Shown here piece by piece: positions 24,320 to 33,335 of a stretch of DNA of 36,745 bases. The stretch is from positions 1-36,745 of the forward strand of contig CALXLD010000041.1 in NCBI GenBank assembly GCA_944389105.1, in the 5' to 3' direction. The position numbers and the translations under genes are program-made. Under the pieces are notes generated by a model, which searched no databases, had not been told where the DNA came from, and worked only from the letters and a program-made list of their open reading frames with translations. Position 1 is the stretch's first letter. Every line of letters starts with the position of its first letter. This DNA comes from an uncultured Spirochaetaceae bacterium. GTDB lineage: Bacteria > Spirochaetota > Spirochaetia > Sphaerochaetales > Sphaerochaetaceae.

Positions 24320-26737
24320 ATGGCGGAACAGGATATCAGAAATTCAGCATTCTATAAGGAACTTGTCACACTTGCAGGGGAGCAGGGATTCGTTACGCTC
24401 CTGGATATTGTCGCAGCAATGAAGAAGCACAAGGATTCCTTCGGGGATATGGATAGCATCATCGAAGCACTTAAGGAAGATGGTATCCAGTATACAGAAG
24501 GGGATGACAGCGATTCCGATTTCTCAGATGAGCCATCAGAAGAGGATCTTGAGAACTTCGGCGATGATGATTTCGATGATGCTCTTCAGGATGATGATGT
24601 TGATTCAGCTGAGGAAGAAGGCCCGACAGATGAGGATCTCTCTGACATCGAAGCAGAAGAAAGCGACGATGAGGAAGAAAAGAGAGAGGGCGACGAAGAC
24701 GAGGATGAGGACGAGGACGAAGAAGCTGAGGAGGAAGAGGAGGAAAGCCTTTCCGAGTGGAAGGGAACCGATGATGATACAGAGGTTTCCACTGAACGCT
24801 TTATCGATATCTCATCTGTATCCGACCATCAGAGCGAACATAAGGCCCATGCTTCTCAGAGCAAATATGACACTTCACAGGATGACCCGATAAGACTCTA
24901 TCTGAAGGAAATCGGCAACGAGAACCTTCTTACTGGCGAACAGGAAGTAGAACTTGCAATGCAGATGGAGAACGGCGGGGATATCGTAAGATCTGTAATC
25001 CGTGAAAGCGGGATCCTCATTACATTCTTCGCACGTGTTATCGAGAAGATGAATATGCGCCTCGAGGAGGATACGGAGGAAACTCTCTCAACCGAGGAGC
25101 TCAAGGAATTTCTCTCCGTGCAGAAAAGATACAATGCCGCATACAGGGAAGCTATAGGAAAAGAAATTCCTAAGGAGATCAAGGAATACAATGATCTCAA
25201 GAGCCGCCTCCTTCTTGCTGGAGAGACTCCGCAGCTGACAAACGAAGTCATATCCCTCAGGGAGAAGCTTCTTTCGGAACTTGGTGGTTGCCCGGACGAA
25301 TCATCTCCGCTCTATAAGGGAAAGAAGAGAAGTGATTTCCCTTCACGTGAGGACTGGATTGAGTATTGCCGCGCCCGCTCAAGGGACCAGCGGATGAAGG
25401 AGCTTGAGGACAAGCTCGATAGCCTCAGGAAAGAAGAGAACAATCTCAATCAGCGGATTGCGGAAGCTGTAAGTACAAAAGACAAGCAGTTCAGAGCAGA
25501 GCATCCTGAAGTAACAGGCTCTGATCTTGAGAAGGAAATCCAGAGGATCCACAGGAAGATCAAGGAAGAGAACAGCGCAACTGAAACTGAACTCAGGAAA
25601 AGATATACTGATTTCCGGCGCGAACTCGAATCAATCGAGAATGGTGATTATGTCCCTGTAACTGACTGGATTACTCCTTTTGAAATCCAGAAAGAAGATA
25701 TTGATGAGCTTACTGACATATTCATCAGAGCGAAGGAAAAGATCATTTCCTGCAATGAGAAGAAGAAGCTCTCAGAGGAGCACCTGAAGGTCTCAAGCAT
25801 GAAGGAGCTGAGGCAGCTTGGCCGTGATCTTGCAACTCGTTCAAAAGCCGAAAAGATAGAAGAGGCTCTTGGAATGAGCGCGGATCAGATAAAAGAAGAG
25901 ATCAAGGAACTCCAGCTTACAGAGAAGGAACTAAGGTCAATTGAAGCAGACTTTGAGACTTCATCGGAGAATATCATCCAGGCTGTAAAGGATATCCAGC
26001 TTGGCCAGAAGATTCTCAAGAGCGCAAAGGACAGGCTTATAAAAGCCAATCTCCGCCTTGTTGTCTCGATTGCCAAGAAATATACCAACCGCGGTCTTCA
26101 GTTCTTCGACCTTGTCCAGGAGGGCAATATCGGTCTGATAAAAGCTGTAGAGAAATTTGAGTACGAAAAAGGATTCAAATTCTCGACATACGCTACATGG
26201 TGGATCAAGCAGGCAATCTCAAGGTCCATTTCCGATCAGGCTAGGACGATAAGAGTCCCTGTACACATGATTGAGCAGATCAACAAGGTTGTCAGGGAAT
26301 CCAGAGTGCTTATGCAGAGCCTCGGACGCGAACCGACTGATAAAGAGATCGCAGAGCACCTTGGATGGCCGGAGGCAAAAGTCAAAAACGTCAAGTCAGT
26401 TGCAAGGGAGCCGATTTCCCTTGAGACTCCTGTCGGAGAAGAAGAGGACAGCGTGCTTTCCGATTTCATTGAAGATAAGGATGCAGAGAACCCTGCCTCA
26501 AGAACAGCATTCGTCCTGCTTCAGGACAAGATAAGAGAGCTTCTTTCAACGCTTCCGCAGCGTGAGCAGGAAGTTCTGAGAATGCGCTTCGGCCTTGATG
26601 ATGGCTATGCACTCACTCTTGAGGAAGTCGGTCTTTACTTCGACGTCACGAGGGAAAGAATCAGGCAGATTGAAGCAAAGGCTCTTAGACGGCTTCGTCA
26701 TCCAAAGCGCAGCCGTCAGCTGAAAGACTGGAATTAA
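24320..26737 (+). CDS. rpoD: Housekeeping sigma factor (sigma-70), extra-long and acidic N-terminus
   Basis: 805 aa, much longer than E. coli RpoD (613). Region 1.1 is at 10-58. Residues 61-152 are overwhelmingly Asp/Glu/Ser with almost no positive charge. Region 1.2 begins [18 protein letters not shown] (188-205). A long non-conserved coiled region spans about 215-530. Regions 2-4 are intact: [35 protein letters not shown], and the region 4 DNA-binding helices [21 protein letters not shown]. This is the sigma expected to read the TTGACA/TATAAT promoters in this window. Confidence 0.95.
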   Translation: MAEQDIRNSAFYKELVTLAGEQGFVTLLDIVAAMKKHKDSFGDMDSIIEALKEDGIQYTEGDDSDSDFSDEPSEEDLENFGDDDFDDALQDDDVDSAEEEGPTDEDLSDIEAEESDDEEEKREGDEDEDEDEDEEAEEEEEESLSEWKGTDDDTEVSTERFIDISSVSDHQSEHKAHASQSKYDTSQDDPIRLYLKEIGNENLLTGEQEVELAMQMENGGDIVRSVIRESGILITFFARVIEKMNMRLEEDTEETLSTEELKEFLSVQKRYNAAYREAIGKEIPKEIKEYNDLKSRLLLAGETPQLTNEVISLREKLLSELGGCPDESSPLYKGKKRSDFPSREDWIEYCRARSRDQRMKELEDKLDSLRKEENNLNQRIAEAVSTKDKQFRAEHPEVTGSDLEKEIQRIHRKIKEENSATETELRKRYTDFRRELESIENGDYVPVTDWITPFEIQKEDIDELTDIFIRAKEKIISCNEKKKLSEEHLKVSSMKELRQLGRDLATRSKAEKIEEALGMSADQIKEEIKELQLTEKELRSIEADFETSSENIIQAVKDIQLGQKILKSAKDRLIKANLRLVVSIAKKYTNRGLQFFDLVQEGNIGLIKAVEKFEYEKGFKFSTYATWWIKQAISRSISDQARTIRVPVHMIEQINKVVRESRVLMQSLGREPTDKEIAEHLGWPEAKVKNVKSVAREPISLETPVGEEEDSVLSDFIEDKDAENPASRTAFVLLQDKIRELLSTLPQREQEVLRMRFGLDDGYALTLEEVGLYFDVTRERIRQIEAKALRRLRHPKRSRQLKDWN

Positions 26738-26797
26738 ATAGGTAGAAAGAAAGAATATAATCCGCTAAGATAGGCGGAGCGAGGAGAATTAGGCTAT

Positions 26798-27667
26798 ATG
26801 GCAGAAAACGAGAAGCTTGAATGTCTGAAGAAGCTTCAGGATGTGCTTCGGGAGAAATACAAACTTGAGCAGCAGGTTGAGACTCTCCCTAGAGAACTCA
26901 GAAGAGAAGAAGCTGTGCTTAGGAATGTTGAAAAGGAATTTTCCGACCTTCAGGCACTTGCAGCTGAGACTGCGGATGAAGTCAAGTCGCTTTCCATCAG
27001 ATATGAAGACGCGTTCCAGACCAGAACAGGATACGAGAAGCAGATGGAGTTCCTTAACACTCAGAGAGAGTATGAGGCACTTTCAAAGCAGCTCGAAGAT
27101 GCCAGGGCAAATGAGGAGACTCTTCTCAAGCAGCGAAACAGCAAGACAAAGGAATCAGAAAAGCTTAAGAAAGAGCTTGTAGAGAAAGAAGAAGCTGTTG
27201 CAGCCCAGAGAGCAAAAGTCGAAGAGGAGAAGAGCAAGGTCGACAGTGAGCTTGAAGGAATCCAGGATAAAATCAATGCTCTGGATGCAGAATGTCTCAC
27301 AGTCAAGGGAACCGTCATCTCCGATGAGCTTTATGAGAAGTTCTCCAATATCGTAAAAAAGAAGAATGGAGAAGGTGTAGTTCCTGTTCATGGCCAGGTA
27401 TGTATGGGCTGTGACAGGGTTCTTCCTATGCAGTTCGTCATCGATCTCAGGCTTCATCAGGAGCATAATGAGATTGATTACTGCCCATACTGCTCAAGGA
27501 TTATCTGGTATGAGCAGCTTGATCCGGAGACAGAGAAGAGCTATATCTTCGAGCAGCTTGAATCCAAGGGAACATCGGAATCAAAGGCATCTTCGTCGAG
27601 CGGGGAGGCACAGCAGGATTCTGATTCCTATGATGAGTCCATGGGTGAAGGATTCGAGGATTTCTGA
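26798..27667 (+). CDS. Coiled-coil C4 zinc-ribbon protein (CdsZ-like, DUF164)
   Basis: 289 aa. The first two-thirds (about 1-170) form a long antiparallel coiled coil rich in Glu/Lys/Leu; the C-terminal part has the zinc ribbon CMGCDRVL then YCPYCSRIIWYE. This is the layout of the DUF164/CdsZ family, whose Chlamydia and Helicobacter members are proposed regulators or scaffolds. The tail (about 255-289) is Ser/Asp/Glu rich. GAGGAG precedes the ATG. It follows rpoD by 60 nt with a TATAAT (26756-26761) in the gap that could be its own promoter. Confidence 0.85.
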   Translation: MAENEKLECLKKLQDVLREKYKLEQQVETLPRELRREEAVLRNVEKEFSDLQALAAETADEVKSLSIRYEDAFQTRTGYEKQMEFLNTQREYEALSKQLEDARANEETLLKQRNSKTKESEKLKKELVEKEEAVAAQRAKVEEEKSKVDSELEGIQDKINALDAECLTVKGTVISDELYEKFSNIVKKKNGEGVVPVHGQVCMGCDRVLPMQFVIDLRLHQEHNEIDYCPYCSRIIWYEQLDPETEKSYIFEQLESKGTSESKASSSSGEAQQDSDSYDESMGEGFEDF

Positions 27668-27677
27668 TAGATTATTT

Positions 27678-28000
27678 CAGGTTTTGGAGGTAATCGCTGC
27701 CTAGCAGAGGAAAGTCCGGGCTCCACAGGACAATGGTGCTGGCTAACGGCCAGGAGCAGTAATGCTACAGACAGTGCAACAGAAAGAATACCGCCTCGAA
27801 AGAGGTAAGGGTGAAATGGTGGTGTAAGAGACCACCGCCTCTCCAGTGATGGATAGGGCAGGGTAAACCTCACCAGGAGCAAGGCCAAGTATGCAGTCGG
27901 CTTGTCCGGCCATGGCTGCGGGTAGGCTGCTTGAGCGTATGGGTAACTATACGCCTAGATAGATGATTACCTAAACAGAACCCGGCTTATCCAAAGCCTG
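27678..28000 (+). ncRNA. rnpB: RNase P RNA, class A
   Basis: P1 closes the molecule: CAGGTTTTGG (27678-27687) pairs with CCAAAGCCTG (27991-28000). Conserved core elements are in order: GAGGAAAGTCCGGGCTCC near the 5' end, AGGGTGAAATGGTG, the AACCTCACC segment, the GATAGATGATTACC helix P2/J region, and ACAGAACCCGGCTTA before P1. About 323 nt. It cleaves the 5' leader from pre-tRNAs. An extended -10 (TGATAGATT, 27665-27673) lies just upstream over the stop codon of the previous gene. Confidence 0.96.
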
Positions 28001-28022
28001 AATATTATAGATTCAGTTATCT

Positions 28023-28059
28023 GCAGCATATGGAATGTTCTGTATGCTGCATTTTCTTT
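28023..28059 (+). terminator. rnpB terminator with an alternative 3' arm
   Basis: GCAGCATA (28023-28030) pairs with TATGCTGC (28043-28050), followed by ATTTTCTTT. The same 5' arm, as CTGCAGCAT (28021-28029), can instead pair with ATGCTGCAG (28066-28074), followed by TTTT. Two mutually exclusive hairpins in front of the next gene. Confidence 0.75.
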
Positions 28060-28080
28060 CAGCAGATGCTGCAGTTTTCA

Positions 28081-28109
28081 TATACATTTTTACTGATATG
28101 CATCATATT
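28081..28109 (+). promoter_or_regulatory. Candidate promoter of the outer-membrane protein/S41 pair
   Basis: TATACA (28081-28086), 17-nt spacer, CATATT (28104-28109); the -10 ends 7 nt before the ATG at 28117, with no Shine-Dalgarno sequence. Confidence 0.4.
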
Positions 28110-28116
28110 TGATTTA

Positions 28117-28809
28117 ATGAAAAAGATTCTGCTTATTTTTTTCCTTACTGTTATGCTTATCCCTCTTTATTCTTCATGGTCTATAGGAGGTGAGGCCGGG
28201 TATGCTCTGTCCTTCCTTGATACCGTTACAACCTGGCCCAATACAGAGTACAGGCCAGGACATGGTGCCACTGTTTCTTTTGCTGCTGAATATGATTTTG
28301 AAAATGGGCTGTCGCTGCTCTCTGGTATCAGGTATATAGAAAAAAGCTTTGTTTATTATCACACAAACTCAGGAACTGTAATAAGCAACTATATGGAAAT
28401 GGACCATATCCTTGAAATACCGCTTTCATTAAGATATTCATTTCCCCTTGGGGATATAAGCCTGTTCATAGGGGCTGGCGGCTATATAGGAGTCTGGTTT
28501 GCCTCCCAGTGGTTTGGAAGGAACAGCAGTGTGTCAGAAAACGAAGATGGGACGGATATGATAACTGCAATAGGAGATCTTATTCCTTTTGATTCATCTG
28601 ACAATCTTTTCCATGCTGGCATTCTTGCAGAAGCAGGTGTTTCATGGGACCTGCTTGAAAATCTTCGCCTTGATGCTGTGCTGCGGTATGAAGGCAGTCT
28701 TACCAGCCTTGTAAAGAGTTATCAGAAAAACATGACACATAGATATTTCGATACAGTCACATTATCCGTGGGCTGCATGATCCCAATAGGAGGAGAACGC
28801 GATGCGTAA
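28117..28809 (+). CDS. Outer-membrane beta-barrel-like protein
   Basis: 230 aa from ATG 28117, which begins a good signal peptide (MKKILLIFFLTVMLIPLYSS, cleavage near residue 20). The frame is open further upstream, but that stretch overlaps the rnpB terminator. The mature part alternates polar and apolar residues with many aromatic girdle residues (SGIRYIEKSFVYY, LEIPLSLRYSF, IFIGAGGYIGVWF), as in small porin-like or PorT-like barrels, and ends in a strand. The S41 lipoprotein gene overlaps its end by 8 nt, so the two are likely made together. Exact family not recognised. Confidence 0.75.
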   Translation: MKKILLIFFLTVMLIPLYSSWSIGGEAGYALSFLDTVTTWPNTEYRPGHGATVSFAAEYDFENGLSLLSGIRYIEKSFVYYHTNSGTVISNYMEMDHILEIPLSLRYSFPLGDISLFIGAGGYIGVWFASQWFGRNSSVSENEDGTDMITAIGDLIPFDSSDNLFHAGILAEAGVSWDLLENLRLDAVLRYEGSLTSLVKSYQKNMTHRYFDTVTLSVGCMIPIGGERDA

Positions 28810-30136
28810 GATAATCCTCTTAGTATTGATATGCCTTACACTTTTCTCCTGCCGTCCTCAGCCGGATCTTCAGCAGCTTGAAGAATATGATGGAAGCTTT
28901 TCCTCGCTTTTTGAGCTCTACTGGGAGAACATGAACCGGAACTATGTATTCTGGGCCCTGGATTCACCTTCCTCCGAATGGGATGAAGTCTATGATGAGT
29001 ATTATCCGCTCTTTGCAGCTCTTGATCTTTCCCAGGAAGCATATGATGCGAAAATCGAAACAGCCTTCATATACTTTTGTGAGATATCAAAAGAGCTAAG
29101 TGATATCCATTATTCTCTTTACCTTTGTTTTCCTGATGGGGATTACCGTTCATTTGCGAAATATCGCTACGTGCTGCTGAATGATAGCGGCTATACCGAT
29201 GAAGAGATTTTTTCAGCTTTCCTCTCTGACGATGATTCACTCATGAATTCTACGGAATACAGCGAGAATGCTGAATCAATTGCCAGAAATACATTCGGAA
29301 TCAACCTGGATTCAATTAGTGAACGTGTTTTTTTCGGAGAGGTCAGAACATCCGGCCCACTAGAGGACTGCCACGTCCTTTTAATCCGGGATGAAGACGG
29401 GGATATCGGATTTCTTGCGTTCCTCGGAATCTATGATGATGTTCTCTACTTTTCGTTTTCCTCATTCATGTTTACTGAGTACTTATATTCTAATCAGGAA
29501 ACAAAGCAATGCGCTGAACAATTCCTCGATTATTGGAATACGCTGATCAATGATGAAGGGAACTCTCTGAAGGGTCTTATTGTGGATCTCAGAGGCAATA
29601 CTGGCGGCTACAATAATGATATAAGCCTGCTATGGGGACCGCTGATCAAGAACGACGTGCATATAATGGATTATAGATTCAAGGAAGGCATGAACAGGCT
29701 TGATTATACACCTTGGACAGAATACTTTGTTCATAGCAGTGCCAAAAAGGATTTCAATCATCCTATAGCCGTGATAACAAACAAGGCAACTGCCTCAAAT
29801 GGAGAGATTTCGGCATTGTTCTTCAAGGCGCTTGATGATTTCTATGGTTTTGACACAGCCTCGTTCGGCAATTCTACAAGCGGAGGCATGGGCTCTGCAT
29901 ATATGGATAATAATATGAATATTACACCTGATGAGGATCCCTATTACCATAACGGAGGTCAGTTTCTTGTAGGCAATAACGTTGATTTATATGTTTCGAC
30001 GCAGAATAGTCTTGGCCGGTATAGAAATGGTACAGTGCTTGAAGGAGAGGGGATTGCTCCAGACTATCCTATAGAGCGCTCCGGAGCGGCAGATACACGC
30101 CTGAAAGCGGCTTTAAATTGGATAAAAAGCAGATAA
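28802..30136 (+). CDS. S41-family peptidase, lipoprotein
   Basis: 444 aa. Signal peptide with lipobox LTLFSC, Cys17 as the lipidated residue, so it is periplasmic or outer-membrane anchored. The catalytic S41 domain is recognised by GLIVDLRGNTGGYNND (about 259-274) and by NKATASNGEISALFFKAL, where the Ser in TASNGE is the expected nucleophile. The N-terminal part (about 20-120) has the helical SFSSLFELYWENMNRNYVFW seen in periplasmic S41 lipoproteins. No PDZ domain is evident. Co-transcribed with the barrel protein. Substrate unknown. Confidence 0.88.
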   Translation: MRKIILLVLICLTLFSCRPQPDLQQLEEYDGSFSSLFELYWENMNRNYVFWALDSPSSEWDEVYDEYYPLFAALDLSQEAYDAKIETAFIYFCEISKELSDIHYSLYLCFPDGDYRSFAKYRYVLLNDSGYTDEEIFSAFLSDDDSLMNSTEYSENAESIARNTFGINLDSISERVFFGEVRTSGPLEDCHVLLIRDEDGDIGFLAFLGIYDDVLYFSFSSFMFTEYLYSNQETKQCAEQFLDYWNTLINDEGNSLKGLIVDLRGNTGGYNNDISLLWGPLIKNDVHIMDYRFKEGMNRLDYTPWTEYFVHSSAKKDFNHPIAVITNKATASNGEISALFFKALDDFYGFDTASFGNSTSGGMGSAYMDNNMNITPDEDPYYHNGGQFLVGNNVDLYVSTQNSLGRYRNGTVLEGEGIAPDYPIERSGAADTRLKAALNWIKSR

Positions 30137-30142
30137 GAAAGC

Positions 30143-30169
30143 GGAGAGCCTCAGCTCTCCATTTTCTTT
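30143..30169 (+). terminator. Terminator after the S41 gene
   Basis: GGAGAGC/GCTCTCC (30143-30149 and 30154-30160) with a 4-nt loop, then ATTTTCTTT. The stop codon of convergent mazG lies in the loop, so it may serve both. Confidence 0.8.
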
Positions 30170-30966
30170 GCTTCTTCCCATAACTCATTCATTTCATCAA
30201 CATGATCTTTATCGACAGGGATGTTTCTCTCCTTTGCAAGAGTAAAGAGCTTCTGGAACCTCTCTTTTACTTTATTGTTGCACCTATGAAGAGCAATATT
30301 CGGTCTGATCCTGAGGAAACGGCAGAGATTGACAACGGAGAACAGGAGATCTCCCAGCTCCATCTCCAGATGATCATCGTCCCCCTCCGCTATTGCCTCG
30401 TTTACCTCTTCAAGCTCTTCCTCGACCTTCTCAATCACACCTGTTGCATCTGGCCAGTCAAAACCTACCTTTTTCAGCTTTTTCTGTATCTCGTAGCTTT
30501 CCTCAAGAGGAGGAAGAGAAGAAGGTATATGGGAAAAAAAGGATTCGGCCTTATCCTTATGACCTTCGACATTTTCCTTCACGCTGTTCCACAGCGAAAG
30601 AACCTGTGTAGCGTTCTCAGCATGCTCCGAGCCAAAGACATGAGGATGTCTTCTGATAAGCTTGTCGCAGACCTCATTCACTGCATCTTCTGGCAGGAAA
30701 TCATTATTCTCCTGATGTATGCAGAGGTTCATGAACACATTGATCATCACATCTCCGATTTCCTCACGTTCTGAGGCAACATCTTCCTTGATCACACCAT
30801 CAAGGTATTCATAGCTTTCATCGATTAAGGAAATCGTCGTGCTTTTATTCGTCTGCAATCTGTCCCATGGACATCCTCCAGGCGCTCTTAGTATTGAAAT
30901 AATCGTGTAAAGCCTTTCTATGGCTGCAGGCAGGCTGTCCTGATGTTCTCTGTAGTTTTCCGTCAT
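30151..30966 (-). CDS. mazG: Nucleoside triphosphate pyrophosphohydrolase MazG
   Basis: 271 aa, two MazG-type halves. Removes pyrophosphate from NTPs and dNTPs and can lower ppGpp in E. coli. CPWDRLQTNKSTTISLIDESYEYLD and the ExxE/ExxD set EREEIGDVMINVFMN in the N-terminal half are the Mg-binding signature; a second set EEELEEVNEAI with MELGDLLFSVVNLCRFL is in the C-terminal half. The ATG at 30964-30966 follows an extended -10 (TGC-TATCAT) by 6 nt with no Shine-Dalgarno sequence. Confidence 0.94.
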   Translation of the reverse strand: MTENYREHQDSLPAAIERLYTIISILRAPGGCPWDRLQTNKSTTISLIDESYEYLDGVIKEDVASEREEIGDVMINVFMNLCIHQENNDFLPEDAVNEVCDKLIRRHPHVFGSEHAENATQVLSLWNSVKENVEGHKDKAESFFSHIPSSLPPLEESYEIQKKLKKVGFDWPDATGVIEKVEEELEEVNEAIAEGDDDHLEMELGDLLFSVVNLCRFLRIRPNIALHRCNNKVKERFQKLFTLAKERNIPVDKDHVDEMNELWEEAKKMES

Positions 30967-30972
30967 AGCTTA

Positions 30973-30981
30973 ATGATAGCA
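30973..30981 (-). promoter_or_regulatory. Extended -10 promoter of mazG
   Basis: Minus strand TGC-TATCAT, hexamer 30973-30978, ending 6 nt before the ATG. No good -35. Suggests a leaderless message. Confidence 0.45.
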
Positions 30982-31006
30982 AAGATAAGAGGAAGCAGAA
31001 AGAATA

Positions 31007-31038
31007 TTGACATTACTATGCAAAGTAATTGCTATAGA
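31007..31038 (+). promoter_or_regulatory. Relic promoter/operator of the trp operon
   Basis: TTGACA (31007-31012) and an extended -10-like TGC-TATAGA (hexamer 31033-31038) with a 20-nt spacer, too long for good function as it stands. An inverted repeat ATTACT-n6-AGTAAT (31012-31029) fills the spacer and could be an old repressor site. Confidence 0.35.
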
Positions 31039-31057
31039 AAGAAACAGAAGGTTTCCG

Positions 31058-31981
31058 ATGAGCCCATCCCTAAAGGTGCTGGAAGGGCTCAGCAAAACAG
31101 GCATATATGATGTCGCTGCTGTTAAGCGGGAACTTCTCAGCGACAGCATCACTCCGATACTGCTTTTAAGGAAGCTCCTAGAGAAAAGCAGCCATGTATT
31201 CCTTTTTGAAAGCGCAGAACATATCGGAAGGATGGACTTTCATTGGCTTTGATCCTACGCTTGAGATAAAAGCTTCTGATGGCATCGTGAGTGTGAAAAG
31301 GGGAGAAGACCTTGAGACTGAAGAGAACTCATCAGGAATGGGAGGGATTATACATTTCCGCCCCTTGCTGTAAAGGAAAAGTTCCGCCCAGCAGCCGACA
31401 AGAACCATTACAGGGAGATGGTCAGGAAAACAATATACTATTACACGAGAGCGATATCTTTCAGGCAGTCATGTCCAATCCGATATCAGCACATGCTGGA
31501 GGGAGCTTATTCGATGTATACAGGGTACTCAGGACATCAAATCCATCGCCGTACATGTTCTATCTCTCGAGCGATGATATCGAGATAGCCGGAGCTTCTC
31601 CGGAAACGCTTCTTAAGCTGGAGGCAGGAAGCTGAGCACTTATCCGCTTGCGGGAACAAGGTCGCGAGGAAGGAGCGAAGAGAGGAAGACCAGAAGCTTG
31701 AAATGGAGCTTCTTTCCGATGAGAAGGAAACTGCAGAGCATAACATGCTTGTTTACCTTGGACGCAATGATATAGGCAAAGTTGCTGCCGGAGGTACGGT
31801 AAAGGTAACTGACTTCCATGAAATAGTACGTTTTTCACATGTAATGCACATATCATCAACCGTCATCGTTGGCAGCGAAATCGTGAGATTATGTAAAAAA
31901 TACGGACGTGATGCAGTTCCATATGTTGCCGATTATGTCAAAACAATGAAAAAAGCTGTACTGCAAGCCAGCAAGAATTAG
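31058..31981 (+). pseudogene. trpE: Collapsed trp operon: frameshifted trpE remnant fused to the 3' end of trpA
   Basis: Anthranilate synthase component I can be read in pieces in changing frames: MSPSLKVLEGLSKTG...LFESAEHIGR (from 31058), WTFIGFDPTLEIKASDG (from 31233), RPAADKNHYREMVRKT (about 31388-31435), ESDIFQAVMSNPISAHAGGS to SPETLLKLE (about 31447-31630), [18 protein letters not shown] (from 31629), and [20 protein letters not shown] to [12 protein letters not shown] (to about 31870). That is at least five frame changes. About 100 codons between GIIHFRPLL and KEKFRPAAD are missing. After HISSTV the frame runs straight into [32 protein letters not shown], which is the C-terminus of tryptophan synthase alpha (TrpA). 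A deletion has thus removed the rest of trpE, everything between, and most of trpA. Confidence 0.82.
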
Positions 31982-32025
31982 TAATTGAATTAATTAACTT
32001 ATTTCAAATCAAGAAATTATTTTAT

Positions 32026-32052
32026 ACAGCAAAACAGGATTCTGCTGTTTTT
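32026..32052 (+). terminator. Surviving terminator of the trp remnant
   Basis: AAAACAG/CTGTTTT (32031-32037 and 32045-32051), or alternatively ACAGCA/TGCTGT (32026-32031 and 32043-32048), followed by T residues. It lies 45 nt after the trpA-derived stop codon, as expected for an old operon end. Confidence 0.5.
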
Positions 32053-32926
32053 ACTGTCAATCGCAATTCAGTTAAAATAATATGTTTCTACATATAAAAG
32101 CAGAACAAGTTCTACTAGATTTATCAAAATCCCTATCAGACAGGGTAAAGTGAATATATTAGATATTTCATTCATTTTTTAACATTAAATCATATTAAAT
32201 TATTTATTCATATAAACAGTTTAAAATTATTTAAGTAATACAATTCTTATTGAATCTATTATATTAATATAAAGTATTGTCTCTCTCAAAATTCTAATTG
32301 ACAGAATATACATTATATCCATGAAATTTTTTATAAAACAGTGCATAGTTAATCACCTTTTCAATAATCTGTACGAGAAAATTAAGTTATAAAAATATTA
32401 TTTGTTTTAAAATATTTACTGTTTAAACATCTTTATTAATTATTTTGTTTAAAATATCTAATATAAATACCTATTCAACAGGGTATTTCGGAACACTAAT
32501 TCATTCAATTCTGTTTCTATATTTAGTAATAATATTTAATGATAAAGCCTTATTACAACAATCCAAGTGCATGTAAGGTATACTGCAGTCTTATGATGAT
32601 ATAAGAAATTTTCTGTTATATTGCTTTCTCTGGAATAAAAAACGAAAGACATCCCATAGCAAGCTATCTTCGTTGGCATTGTATTAATTTATTTCTTGAT
32701 CTGATACAAAAGCTTCATAGGTTTTCTGAAATAAATTCAGTTTATATATCTTATTTAATCAGCATTTCTGAATGTTCTGATTAAGATCCTCAAGAGTTAA
32801 TCTGGAAAAAAAAATATCTCTACAGATCCTTCTTCTGAAATCTACGGTAATTCAGCTATTTCTTTTAATTGTCCTTGACTTATATATTTCATATTCTCTT
32901 ACAGTTTTCACACTAAGGATCGATTA

Positions 32927-33151
32927 TCAAGGCTGGAAACTGCTGCCTACAGGAAGGCATATAAAGTTATATATTTGATCGGAATCAGTCTTCAATACCT
33001 CTCGCATGAAGCCTGGAGCATTCTTTGCTGAGACCTTAAGTTCCACCTTCAAATGATAGTCAAGATGGCAGATTGCTATGGTATTTAAAGCATTTCACTT
33101 GTTCAGAATCAGGATTCTATGGCTGAGGATCTTTTCCAGAACTTCAGTCAT
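32927..33151 (-). pseudogene. Possible decayed reading frame
   Basis: Minus strand, from ATG at 33149-33151, 75 codons with one internal TGA at codon 19. The 55 codons after it are open and have a plausible protein-like composition (NAPGFMREVLKTDSDQ). No ribosome binding site and no recognised family. It could be chance. Confidence 0.25.
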
Positions 33152-33335
33152 TTATTATGCCATTATCCAATTCCTTTCTGACTTCTATAATCTTTCAGCC
33201 ATCAATGCCTGATATGGTTTATACAGATTATCCTTGCACTAATGTTCCTGATGATACAATGTCCTTATCTGATTGCGATTAACGTTCATCCCAGAAGAAA
33301 GAATATGTAATAACAGAACCTATCTGTATTGATAT

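Larger units (their letters stand above)
31982..33335. other. AT-rich stretch without an intact gene
   Basis: About 1.35 kb. The first 600 nt (32000-32600) are very AT-rich, with no frame worth reading on either strand. From about 32600 to 33300 the base composition is nearer to coding DNA, and the minus strand holds short open pieces with stops: 32927-33151 (75 codons with one internal TGA) and, further on, fragments such as NEDSLLWDVFRFLFQ. They may be a decayed gene but resemble nothing I can name. No IS ends, tRNA or CRISPR repeats were seen. Confidence 0.6.

Noticed and set aside
24690..24750. Repeat array or CRISPR-like tract
   Set aside because: It is a coding GA-rich codon run with no spacer structure.
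24586..24792. Serine-rich minus-strand frame
   Set aside because: Antisense reading of the acidic GA-rich tract of rpoD; composition artefact.
28030..28116. Upstream extension of the barrel protein frame
   Set aside because: It overlaps the rnpB terminator stem, and the signal peptide begins at 28117.
31312..31635. 107-codon frame read as a stand-alone small protein
   Set aside because: Its second half is a TrpE fragment and its first half is out-of-frame TrpE sequence; part of the pseudogene.
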